Below are positions 9,546 to 16,649 of a DNA stretch of 64,000 nucleotides, one piece after another. The DNA comes from Microbacterium timonense (GTDB taxonomy: Bacteria; Actinomycetota; Actinomycetes; Actinomycetales; Microbacteriaceae): the NCBI RefSeq assembly GCF_900292075.1, contig NZ_OLMV01000002.1:310001-374000 (forward strand). Reading direction: 5' to 3'. Numbering within the stretch: the first letter of the stretch is position 1; each line of letters begins with the position of its first letter. The position numbers and the translations under genes were made by a program. The notes under the pieces were generated by a model that was not told the DNA's origin, searched no databases, and saw nothing but the letters and a program-made list of their open reading frames with translations.

Positions 9546-9665
9546 CGTTCCTTCCAGGCAAATGCCGGGAGTCGTCCAGACGGCATGAGGCAGACTCGGG
9601 GACTTGTGCGTCCGACCCGACGGACGCGCCGCGCTGCCGCGCAGCGCGGAATCCCCGAAGGAACG
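9546..9665 (+). promoter_or_regulatory. Structured 5' leader before transglycosylase gene
   Basis: Nested pairings span this 120-base region: CGTTCCTTC (9546-9554) with GAAGGAACG (9657-9665); GAGTC (9569-9573) with GACTC (9593-9597); CGGGGA (9597-9602) with TCCCCG (9652-9657); hairpins GCGTCCG/CGGACGC (9608-9627) and CCGCGCTG/CAGCGCGG (9629-9649); and a small GGC/GCC hairpin at 9557-9566. GAGTC/GACTC and the CGGGGA helix share base 9597, so those ends compete. Genes for cell-wall lytic enzymes in actinobacteria are often behind c-di-AMP (ydaO) riboswitches, but the conserved ydaO core strings are not visible. Confidence 0.45.
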
Positions 9666-9675
9666 TACGTTCGCC

Positions 9676-10566
9676 ATGCATTCAGACAAGTCACGTGCCC
9701 ATGCCCGTCGCCGCTCCCGCTTCTTCGTCCCCGGTGTCGCCGCCGGCACCGCGCTCGGCGTCCTCGCCACCGTCGGCCTGACACTCGCGTCTCCGACGCT
9801 GGCCGCCGCCGCGCCGGTGGCCGCGTCCGCCATCGTGTCGGTCGCCGCTCCGGGAGCGACCGCCGGCACTCTGCGCGACATCCGCACGGACGCCCAGAGC
9901 ACGCTCCTTGCCGCCCGCACCGCGGCGAACCAGGCGGAAGCGGTGGAGGCCGACATCGCGGCCTCGGGCCTGGACGTCGGCGTCCCCGACACCACCATCG
10001 ACACCTCGGCACTGGAGGAGTCGATCGACCGCCTCTCCGACCTCGAGCTCGCGCCCATCCTGCTCGTTCCCACCCTCACGGCCGATGCCGAGCAGGTCTC
10101 GGACAAGGTGTCGGCTCGAACCGCAGATCTGCGCGAGCGCCTGGATGCCGCCAAGGCGCAGAAGGCGGCCGAAGAAGCGGCCGCTGCCGCTGCCGCCGCT
10201 GCCGCCGAAGCGCAGCGCCAGGCCGAAGCCGCGGCTGCCGCCCTCGCGGCGGCGAACACGCCCGAAGGCGCCAAGGCGACCGCTCGCCAGCTCGCCGCGT
10301 CCCAGTACGGATGGGGCGACGGGCAGTTCTCCTGCCTTCAGTCGCTGTGGAACAAGGAGTCCGGCTGGAACTATCAGGCCTACAACGCCGGTAGCGGCGC
10401 GACCGGCATCCCCCAGTCCCTGCCGGGGAACAAGATGGCCAGCGCCGGCGCCGACTGGCAGACGAACGCGGCCACCCAGATCCGCTGGGGACTGGACTAC
10501 ATCGCCCGCGCCTACGGCACGCCATGCGCTGCGTGGGGCCACTCGCAGGCGACGAACTGGTACTGA
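9676..10566 (+). CDS. Secreted coiled-coil protein with transglycosylase-like C-terminus
   Basis: A 296-residue exported protein. A basic n-region (HARRRSRFF), hydrophobic segment (VAAGTALGVLATVGLTLA) and A-A-A-A-P site form a signal peptide. Residues about 50-200 are Ala/Glu-rich with coiled-coil character (KAQKAAEEAAAAAAAA). The last 90 residues, from ASQYGWGDGQFSCLQSLWNKESGWNY, resemble the lysozyme-like/aggregation-promoting-factor domain of actinobacterial lytic transglycosylases, with the Glu of NKESGW as presumed acid catalyst. Two cysteines may form a disulphide. It probably remodels peptidoglycan. ATG 9676 starts the signal peptide; the longer frame is leader sequence. Confidence 0.85.
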   Translation: MHSDKSRAHARRRSRFFVPGVAAGTALGVLATVGLTLASPTLAAAAPVAASAIVSVAAPGATAGTLRDIRTDAQSTLLAARTAANQAEAVEADIAASGLDVGVPDTTIDTSALEESIDRLSDLELAPILLVPTLTADAEQVSDKVSARTADLRERLDAAKAQKAAEEAAAAAAAAAAEAQRQAEAAAAALAAANTPEGAKATARQLAASQYGWGDGQFSCLQSLWNKESGWNYQAYNAGSGATGIPQSLPGNKMASAGADWQTNAATQIRWGLDYIARAYGTPCAAWGHSQATNWY

Positions 10567-10576
10567 GCGACCGGCT

Positions 10577-11284
10577 CTAGTCGAGGTGGCCCGATCCCGG
10601 GCCGTAGAGCTCGGCGATCTTCTGCGAGGAGTGCCAGCCGTCGTACGTGTCGGACTGCGGCCACCCGTCCGGTGAGTCCTGCCACGGCTCCCGGCGCCCG
10701 TACGGCAGCACGTCGATGAGCGGGAACGTGTGGCTCAGCTGCTCCGTGCCCCGGCCGTTGGTGTGCCACGTGCGGTAGACGGTGTCGTCGTGGCGCAGGA
10801 ACACGTTGACGGCGAACCCGCCGCCCGCCGGGGCATCCATGTCCGCCCCGAAGGGGCTGTCGGCCGTCGAATACCAGTCCATGCGGTTGCCCGTGCGCTC
10901 CTTGTACTCGAGCGCCTCGTCGATCGGGCCCTGCGTGACGATGACGAACCGGGCGTCGTACGGCTCGAGGAACTTCAGGCGCGTGAACTGCGACGTGTAG
11001 CCGGTGCAGCCGGGGCAGTGCCATCGCTTGCCCTCGAACCACATGTGGTTGTAGACGATCAGCTGCGATCTGCCTTCGAAGATGTCGACGAGGCGTACCG
11101 GCCCCTCCTTGCCGACGAGGGTGTAGTCGGGCAGTTCGACCATCGGCAGCCGCCGGCGCTGCGCCGCGATGGCGTCCAGCTCGCGCGTGGCGGCCTTCTC
11201 GCGAACCCGCAGCTCGGCCAGTTCGCGGCGCCAGGTCTCGAGGTCCACGACGGGCGGAAGCGCTTGCGGGGTGGTGCTCGACAT
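10577..11284 (-). CDS. DUF899 family thioredoxin-like protein
   Basis: A 235-residue member of the DUF899 family, a predicted thioredoxin-fold protein of unknown reaction. It has the N-terminal coiled segment LAELRVREKAATRELDAIAAQRRRLPMVE, then YNHMWFEGKRWHCPGCTGYTSQF with a CPGC redox-like motif, and a conserved C-terminal LPYGRREPWQDSPDGWP. Start ATG 11284 has a GGAGG site seven bases upstream. A copy of the TetR-type motif seen at 4321-4359 lies 28-44 bases upstream, suggesting control by the same regulator. Confidence 0.85.
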   Translation of the reverse strand: MSSTTPQALPPVVDLETWRRELAELRVREKAATRELDAIAAQRRRLPMVELPDYTLVGKEGPVRLVDIFEGRSQLIVYNHMWFEGKRWHCPGCTGYTSQFTRLKFLEPYDARFVIVTQGPIDEALEYKERTGNRMDWYSTADSPFGADMDAPAGGGFAVNVFLRHDDTVYRTWHTNGRGTEQLSHTFPLIDVLPYGRREPWQDSPDGWPQSDTYDGWHSSQKIAELYGPGSGHLD

Positions 11285-11311
11285 CGGAACCTCCAAGTTC
11301 GCTCGGCCGTA

Positions 11312-11328
11312 TGTTCACACTGTACACA
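11312..11328. promoter_or_regulatory. Third TGTNNACACTGTNNACA operator copy
   Basis: TGTTCACACTGTACACA matches both sites between the MFS and TetR genes (16 of 17 identical to the site at 4343). It lies upstream of the DUF899 gene on the minus strand and fits a repressor site over its promoter. Confidence 0.55.
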
Positions 11329-11389
11329 TCGGTGCATACGGGTCAAGAGGCCGGCGCGATCGGCGGGCACCGCCGTCTAGGGTGGCGTC

Positions 11390-11932
11390 ATGACCTGGCA
11401 GACCCTCGCTTCGCGCGTCGTGTACGAGAACCGCTGGATCCGTGTGCGCGAGGACGACGTGGTCGGCCCGCACGGCGACGGGATCTACGGCGTGGTCGAG
11501 GTGCGGCATCCCGCCGTGTTCGTGGTCGCGCTGGACGACGAGGATCGCGTGTGCCTCATCTCGCTGCATCGGTATGCGACGGGCGCGACTTCGCTCGAGG
11601 TGCCCGCCGGTGGCTCAGACGGCGAGGACCCGCTGGTGGCCGCGCGGCGCGAGCTCGAGGAGGAGACGGGGTTCACGGCATCCGACTGGACCGAACTCGG
11701 CCGGATGCAGGCGCTCAACGGCGTCGCCGACGCGCCCGAGCACGTCTTCCTGGCGCGCGGACTGCAGCGCGTGACGGATGCCTCGGGCTCGCAGCGCGAC
11801 GAGGGCATCGATGCCGTCCACTGGGTGCCCTTTCCCGAGGCGCTGGGCTTCATCCGCGAAGGCCGGATCACCGACGGCGAGACGATCGCCGCGCTGGCGT
11901 ACGCCGCGATCCACCTCGGCCGGCTGGGCTGA
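11390..11932 (+). CDS. Nudix hydrolase
   Basis: A 180-residue nucleoside-diphosphate-X hydrolase, most like ADP-ribose pyrophosphatases. The Nudix box begins at GGSDGEDPLVAARRELEEET with the metal-binding REL-EE-G pattern complete (G-x5-E-x7-R-E-L-E-E-E-T-G-F). TAGGGT lies six bases before ATG 11390, so the mRNA is probably leaderless. No operon partner. The exact nucleotide substrate is unknown. Confidence 0.9.
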   Translation: MTWQTLASRVVYENRWIRVREDDVVGPHGDGIYGVVEVRHPAVFVVALDDEDRVCLISLHRYATGATSLEVPAGGSDGEDPLVAARRELEEETGFTASDWTELGRMQALNGVADAPEHVFLARGLQRVTDASGSQRDEGIDAVHWVPFPEALGFIREGRITDGETIAALAYAAIHLGRLG

Positions 11933-11973
11933 GACGCGCGCGAAACGGATCACAAAAAGATAACGGCAAACCC

Positions 11974-12002
11974 TTGCCATCGTTACCTGGCCGTTATAGA
12001 GT
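11974..12002 (+). promoter_or_regulatory. Predicted sigma-70-type promoter
   Basis: TTGCCA (11974-11979), 17-bp spacer, TAGAGT (11997-12002). It is flanked by an inverted repeat ATAACGG (11960-11966) and CCGTTAT (11991-11997), with an inner GGCAA/TTGCC pair, so a regulator may bind here. No ORF follows before a strong hairpin at 12074. Confidence 0.5.
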
Positions 12003-12008
12003 GCTTGC

Positions 12009-12107
12009 ACGGTAGTTGTTTTGCTGTGGCAGCTACCGGCATGTGATTGCAGGACACTCTTGGTGCAAGGGACAAGGGCCGGTCGGTAGCCTCTCCGACC
12101 GGCCCTT
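12009..12107 (+). ncRNA. Candidate small RNA, about 100 nt
   Basis: Between a good promoter and a strong hairpin lies about 100 nt with no credible ORF. It holds a hairpin GGTAGTTG/CAGCTACC (one G-U pair), a TTGCA/TGCAA pairing and the terminal 13-bp stem. It is not recognisable as 6S RNA, SRP RNA, tmRNA or RNase P. It is oriented convergently to the 3' end of actP. The start is inferred from the promoter. Confidence 0.4.
12074..12107. terminator. Hairpin terminator between sRNA candidate and actP
   Basis: Perfect 13-bp stem AAGGGCCGGTCGG/CCGACCGGCCCTT with an 8-base loop. Placed between two converging units and probably bidirectional; the minus-strand side is followed by a moderately T-rich tract. 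Confidence 0.75.
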
Positions 12108-12124
12108 ACTCTTGCCCTCCGTGG

Positions 12125-13738
12125 CTAGTGCGTCACCGCCTTCTCGGCGCCGACGCCCGTGAGGGAGCGCACCTCCATCTCGGACTGCTTCACCGGGTCT
12201 TCGCGCGTCTTGTCGAGCAGGCTCACGATCCAGCCCAGCAGGAACGCGAGCGGGATCGAGATGATGCCGGGGTTCGACAGCGGGAACCAGGCGAAGTCGA
12301 TCGCATCCGTCTTCAGCATCGATGTCTCCGAGCCCGAGACGACCGGCGAGAACACGATGAGCACGATCGCCGCGGCGAGGCCGCCGTACATGCTCCACAG
12401 CGCGCCCTTCGTCGTGAAGCGCTTCCAGAACAGCGAATAGACGATCGTCGGCAGGTTGGCCGAGGCGGCGACCGCGAACGCCAGCGCCACGAGGAAGGCG
12501 ACGTTCTGACCGTTCGCCCCGATGCCGCCGATGATCGCCACGATGCCGATGACGACCACGGTGCGACGGGCGACCTTCACCTCGGCGCCCGGCTCGGGCT
12601 TGCCCTTCTTCACGACCGACGCGTAGATGTCGTGCGCGAACGACGCAGCCGCTGTGATCGTCAGGCCGGCGACCACCGCGAGGATCGTCGCGAAGGCGAT
12701 CGCCGAGATGAGCCCCAGCAGCAGCGGTCCGCCGAGCGAGAAGGCGAGCAGCGGGGCTGCCGAGTTCGGTCCGCCCGGGGCCGCGGCGATGACTGCGGGA
12801 CCCACGAGCGCGGCGGCACCGTAGCCGAGCACGAGCGTGAACACGTAGAAGATGCCGATCAGCCAGATCGCCCACACCACCGACTTGCGGGCCTCCTTGG
12901 CGGTCGGCACCGTGTAGAAGCGCATGAGCACGTGCGGCAGTGCCGCGGTGCCGAGCACGAGCGCGAGTCCCAGCGAGAAGAAGTCGATCTTCGAGACGTC
13001 CGAGACGCCGTACTTCAGTCCCGGGTCGAGGATCGCCGGGTTGCCGGCGACCTCGACGGCCTTGTCGAGCAGGGCCGAGAAGTCGAAGCCGTTGAGCGCG
13101 AGCACCCACACCGTCATGACGCCGGCGCCCGCGATGAGCAGCACCGCCTTGATGATCTGCACCCACGTGGTGCCCTTCATCCCGCCGATCAGCACGTACA
13201 GGATCATGAGGGCGCCGACCACCGTGATGACGACGGCCTGGCCGAGTTGATCGCCGACGCCGAGCAGCAGCGAGACGAGACCTCCGGCACCCGCCATCTG
13301 GGCCAGCAGATAGAAGAAGCAGACGACGAGCGTGGTGGTCGCCGCGGCGATGCGCACGGGCCGCTGCTTGAGGCGGAACGAGAGCACGTCGGCCATCGTG
13401 AACTTGCCGGTGTTGCGCAGCAGCTCGGCGACCAGCAGCAGGGCGACGAGCCACGCGACCAGGAAGCCGATCGAGTACAGGAAGCCGTCGTATCCGGTCA
13501 TGGCGATCGCGCCCACGATGCCCAGGAACGATGCCGCCGACAGGTAATCGCCGGCGATGGCGGAGCCGTTCTGGCCTCCCGTGAACGACCGGCCGGCGGC
13601 GTAGTAGTCGGCCGCTGTCTTGTTGTTGCGGCTGGCCCGGAAGACGATGACCATCGTCACGGCGACGAAGGCCGCGAAGATCGCGATGTTGAGCCACGGC
13701 TCGCCGGGCGAGGTCGTGGCGGCTTGTGCGTGCACCAT
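12125..13738 (-). CDS. actP: Cation/acetate symporter ActP
   Basis: A sodium:solute symporter (537 residues, about 13 membrane spans) importing acetate and similar short carboxylates with a cation. Features: SRNNKTAADYYAAGR and GNGSAIAGDYLSAASFLG-like segment near residue 55, FFYLLAQMAGAGG, and ALPHVLMRFYTVP, which is typical of acetate permeases. Start ATG 13738 overlaps the upstream yjcH stop (TGATG), indicating coupling. The N-terminal extension of the open frame is only the antisense of neighbouring sequence. The LytTR-like repeats upstream of yjcH suggest regulation by the divergent two-component system. Confidence 0.93.
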   Translation of the reverse strand: MVHAQAATTSPGEPWLNIAIFAAFVAVTMVIVFRASRNNKTAADYYAAGRSFTGGQNGSAIAGDYLSAASFLGIVGAIAMTGYDGFLYSIGFLVAWLVALLLVAELLRNTGKFTMADVLSFRLKQRPVRIAAATTTLVVCFFYLLAQMAGAGGLVSLLLGVGDQLGQAVVITVVGALMILYVLIGGMKGTTWVQIIKAVLLIAGAGVMTVWVLALNGFDFSALLDKAVEVAGNPAILDPGLKYGVSDVSKIDFFSLGLALVLGTAALPHVLMRFYTVPTAKEARKSVVWAIWLIGIFYVFTLVLGYGAAALVGPAVIAAAPGGPNSAAPLLAFSLGGPLLLGLISAIAFATILAVVAGLTITAAASFAHDIYASVVKKGKPEPGAEVKVARRTVVVIGIVAIIGGIGANGQNVAFLVALAFAVAASANLPTIVYSLFWKRFTTKGALWSMYGGLAAAIVLIVFSPVVSGSETSMLKTDAIDFAWFPLSNPGIISIPLAFLLGWIVSLLDKTREDPVKQSEMEVRSLTGVGAEKAVTH

Positions 13739-14106
13739 CAGCGCACCCCTTCCTCGGTCTGGAACTGGCCGGACGCGATCTCTTCTCGGATCTGCTCGGA
13801 GAGCGGGTCCAGTCGCTTGTTGGCGTAGTGCACGTACCACGTGGTGACGGCGAACGTGGTGATCACCTGCGCGAGGCCCAGCAGCATGGCGATGTTGACG
13901 CTCCCGAACACGCGAATCGACATGAAGTCGTGCGCGTAGCTGGCCAGCAGCACGTAGGCGAAGTACCAGGCCAGGCACACGCCCAGCACGGGGAAGACGA
14001 AGCTGCGCTGGGTGCGCCGCAGCCTCTGGAAGTCGGGTGATCGTTGAACGGCGCCGTAGTCGACCTCTGCGAGGCTCGTCTCGGCGCTCGGGGCATCGTT
14101 GCCCAT
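13738..14106 (-). CDS. yjcH: DUF485 membrane protein YjcH
   Basis: A 122-residue protein with two membrane segments (FVFPVLGVCLAWYFAYVLL and FGSVNIAMLLGLAQVITTF), the DUF485 topology that accompanies ActP. It is probably an accessory subunit or stabiliser of the symporter; the molecular role is unknown. GAAGGAG precedes ATG 14106. First gene of the yjcH-actP unit, divergent from the sensor kinase. Confidence 0.92.
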   Translation of the reverse strand: MGNDAPSAETSLAEVDYGAVQRSPDFQRLRRTQRSFVFPVLGVCLAWYFAYVLLASYAHDFMSIRVFGSVNIAMLLGLAQVITTFAVTTWYVHYANKRLDPLSEQIREEIASGQFQTEEGVR

Positions 14107-14220
14107 GGCGTGTCTCCTTCGAGGGGATCAGCGCGGCCTGTCGACCACGCCGCTGTGTTGACAGTGCGACCATGGTCGCGTCGGGGCGCGACGGGATGTG
14201 GCGGCTGCCGCTCGTCGTCG

Positions 14221-14271
14221 GCGAACGGTGGCGGCGGTGCGACGAACGGCGGATCGGCGCCGGTGAACGAC
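14221..14271. promoter_or_regulatory. Three 21-bp-phased repeats resembling LytTR boxes
   Basis: On the plus strand GCGAACGGT (14221), ACGAACGGC (14242) and GTGAACGAC (14263); on the minus strand ACCGTTCGC, GCCGTTCGT and GTCGTTCAC. Starts are exactly 21 bp apart, so 9-bp boxes are separated by 12 bp, the classic layout for LytTR-domain regulators. The last box overlaps the promoter region of the kinase gene (TACGCT at 14275-14280); the set lies 115-165 bases upstream of yjcH. Confidence 0.65.
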
Positions 14272-14287
14272 GGCTACGCTGGCGTGC

Positions 14288-15535
14288 ATGCCGGAGTCGA
14301 TGATGCTCGCCGCCGCCGGCGGCGTCGTCGCCGGGGCCCTGGCGGTGGGCATCGTCCTGCTGCTGCGGAGGGTGGTCCTCGCCTCGAAAGACCTGGGCAC
14401 CGATGTCGAGCAGGCGACGTATCAGACGCTGCATCTTGCCAGTCGCGCCGCCAAGCACCTGCGTGGCGGCATCGCCCAGGGCGACGCGACGCGGGCGGGT
14501 CGTCACCTGCGCAGCCTGCTCGGATGCGAGACGCTCGCGCTCGTCGACGCCGGAGGACAGGTGACCATCGACGGCGACGACCCGGTGCGCGAGGTCGCCG
14601 GGCGACTGGCCGCCGAGGCCAGTCAGTCGGGGCGACCGCAGCTGCAGCGCCGCATCCGCGCGGCGGAACGCGAGATGGATGCCGTTGCCTCGCCGATTCT
14701 CGCCGGCGGCGCGCCCGCCGGCGCCATCGTCGCCTTCGCACCGCGCGTGCGCGCCGGTCTCGTGCGCGCGACCGGCGAGGTGGCCGACTGGGTCGCGGCG
14801 CAGGTGGAGCTGGGCGAACTGGATGCCTCACGTGCCGCCCTCGCCGAGGCCGAGGTGCGCGCGCTGCGCGCGCAGATCAGCCCCCACTTCATCTACAACT
14901 CGCTGAACGCGATCGCGTCGTTCATCAACACCGATCCGGCCAAGGCACGCGAGCTCGTGCTCGAGTTCGCCGACTTCACGCGCTACTCGTTCCGTCGCCA
15001 CGGCGAGTTCACGACGGTGGCCGAGGAACTGCGCTCGATCGACAGCTACCTGCAGCTCGAGCGCGCACGTTTCGGCGACCGCCTGCGCGTCACGCTGCAG
15101 ATCGCGCCCGAGGTGCTGTCGACGGTGGTGCCGTTCCTGTCGATCCAGCCGCTCGTCGAGAACGCGGTGCGTCACGGCCTGGAGAGCAAGGAGGGCGGCG
15201 GGCGCATCGTCATCGAGGCATCCGATCAGGGCGCGTTCGCCGAGATCAGTGTCGAGGACGACGGCGTCGGAATGGACCCGGCAGTGCTCGAGCGGGCACT
15301 GGCCGGCGCCGCCCCGGGCGAGCACGTCGGCCTGCGCAACGTCGACGCCCGCCTCCGCCAGGTGTACGGCGATGAGCACGGCCTCGTCGTGGAGACGAAC
15401 GTCGGCGCCGGCACGCTGGTGCGCATGCGCGTGCCGAAATCGCAGCCCGGCCGGGTCGCGGCATCCACCGGCTCCGTCCGCGTGCCGAGCCGCGTCGAGG
15501 GCGCGACCCAGCTCGAGCGGGAAGTGAACGCATGA
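14288..15535 (+). CDS. LytS-type sensor histidine kinase
   Basis: A 415-residue kinase with one N-terminal membrane segment (about residues 8-28), a GAF-like sensor region (about 60-170) and a LytS/YehU-type kinase domain. The phosphoacceptor His is in QISPHFIYNSLNAIASF (about residue 200). The ATPase part shows LSIQPLVENAVRHGLE, VEDDGVGMD and HVGLRNVDARL. It phosphorylates the overlapping LytTR regulator (ATGA overlap). TACGCT seven bases before ATG 14288 suggests a leaderless mRNA. Linkage to two carboxylate symporters suggests it senses external or internal acetate/pyruvate, as related systems in other bacteria do; this is inference. Confidence 0.9.
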   Translation: MPESMMLAAAGGVVAGALAVGIVLLLRRVVLASKDLGTDVEQATYQTLHLASRAAKHLRGGIAQGDATRAGRHLRSLLGCETLALVDAGGQVTIDGDDPVREVAGRLAAEASQSGRPQLQRRIRAAEREMDAVASPILAGGAPAGAIVAFAPRVRAGLVRATGEVADWVAAQVELGELDASRAALAEAEVRALRAQISPHFIYNSLNAIASFINTDPAKARELVLEFADFTRYSFRRHGEFTTVAEELRSIDSYLQLERARFGDRLRVTLQIAPEVLSTVVPFLSIQPLVENAVRHGLESKEGGGRIVIEASDQGAFAEISVEDDGVGMDPAVLERALAGAAPGEHVGLRNVDARLRQVYGDEHGLVVETNVGAGTLVRMRVPKSQPGRVAASTGSVRVPSRVEGATQLEREVNA

Positions 15536-16275
15536 TCTCCGTGCTCATCGCCGACGACGAGCAACCGGCGATCGACGAGCTCGCGTTCCTGCTCCGCCAG
15601 GACGCGCGGATCGGCGTCATCCACCAGGCGCCGTCGGGAGCCGAGGCGATCCGGCTGCTGACGCGGGAGCCGGTGGATGCCGTGTTCCTCGACATCCACA
15701 TGCCGGGCCTCACCGGCTTCGACCTCGCGAGAGCACTGCAGCGCTTCGAACGCCGCCCGGCGCTCGTCTTCGTCACCGCCGACGAAGAGAGCGCCCTCGA
15801 AGCGTTCGACCTGGCCGCAGTCGACTACCTGCTGAAACCCGTGCGCACCGAGCGGCTGCAGCGTTCAGTCACCCGCGTCCTCGAGGCGATCCGCGCACAG
15901 GCTGCTCCGCCGACGGATGCCTCGGCCCCCTCCCGTCCGGAGCTCATCGCCGTCACGCTCGGCGGCACGACGCGCATGATCCGCCGCGACGAGGTGCGGT
16001 ACGTGCAGGCGCAGGGGGACTACGCCCGACTGCACACCGAGGAGGCGAGCTACCTCGTGCGCGTTCCCATGTCGGACCTGGAGCGGCAGTGGTCCGACGC
16101 GTTCGTGCGCATCCATCGCTCGTACCTCGTCGCGATCCCGCACCTCGCGCGGCTGCGGCTGGCCGGCGATCGCCCGAGCGTCACCGTCGCCGGCGCCGAG
16201 CTGCCGGTGAGCCGCCGCCTGCTGCCCGCGCTTCGCGAGCGGCTCGAGACCGCGACGATCCGGCCACGGTCGTGA
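15532..16275 (+). CDS. LytTR-type response regulator
   Basis: A 247-residue regulator. Receiver domain: acidic pocket ADDE, phospho-Asp54 in VFLDIHMPG, Thr in VFVTADEE, Lys in DYLLKPV. A linker follows, then the LytTR DNA-binding domain from about residue 140 (LGGTTRMIRRDEVRYVQAQGDYARLHT, FVRIHRSYLVAIPHLARL). Its gene overlaps the kinase at ATGA and the next small membrane gene at GTGA. It probably binds the 21-bp-phased repeats at 14221-14271. Confidence 0.93.
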   Translation: MISVLIADDEQPAIDELAFLLRQDARIGVIHQAPSGAEAIRLLTREPVDAVFLDIHMPGLTGFDLARALQRFERRPALVFVTADEESALEAFDLAAVDYLLKPVRTERLQRSVTRVLEAIRAQAAPPTDASAPSRPELIAVTLGGTTRMIRRDEVRYVQAQGDYARLHTEEASYLVRVPMSDLERQWSDAFVRIHRSYLVAIPHLARLRLAGDRPSVTVAGAELPVSRRLLPALRERLETATIRPRS

Positions 16276-16649
16276 CCTCGCCCTCGCAGCCGCCGGCCCG
16301 CGTGCGCGTCACCGCGCCGCGCGCCGATCCGCGTGCGATGCGGGCGGGGGCGCCTGACGCCCAGGCTCCGACCAGCGACATCGCGGGCATCTATGTGCGA
16401 TCGCTGATCCGGTCGCAGCTGCGCCTGGGGGTCGTGGTGGCCGTGGGCTTCGTGGCGGCGACGGCGCTGTTCGTGCTCGCCATCGCCCTCGTGCCGCAGC
16501 TCGGCGCGACCTTCGTCTTCGGAGTGCCGTTGTCGTGGCTGCTGCTCGGCGTCGGGATCTACCCCCTCGCGATCACCGTCGCGGCGCTCTACGTACGCTC
16601 CGCGGCCCGCAACGAGGCCCGCTATCGCTCGCTTGCGGAGCACGAGTGA
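16272..16649 (+). CDS. DUF485-like small membrane protein
   Basis: A 125-residue protein with two membrane segments (LGVVVAVGFVAATALFVLAIA and GVPLSWLLLGVGIYPLAITVAALYV), matching the YjcH topology but with low similarity to the yjcH product here. I start at GTG 16272 inside the regulator's stop; the longer open frame runs through the LytTR gene. It overlaps the next symporter gene (GTGA), as yjcH does with actP, so it is probably the partner of the second symporter. Confidence 0.75.
   Translation: MTSPSQPPARVRVTAPRADPRAMRAGAPDAQAPTSDIAGIYVRSLIRSQLRLGVVVAVGFVAATALFVLAIALVPQLGATFVFGVPLSWLLLGVGIYPLAITVAALYVRSAARNEARYRSLAEHE

Noticed and set aside
9546-9665. Calling the leader a ydaO c-di-AMP riboswitch
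   Set aside because: The conserved core strings of that class could not be found; kept only as a structured leader candidate.
12047-13828. 593-codon plus-strand ORF antisense to actP
   Set aside because: Highly charged, repetitive Arg/Asp/His translation typical of antisense frames; actP is unambiguous.
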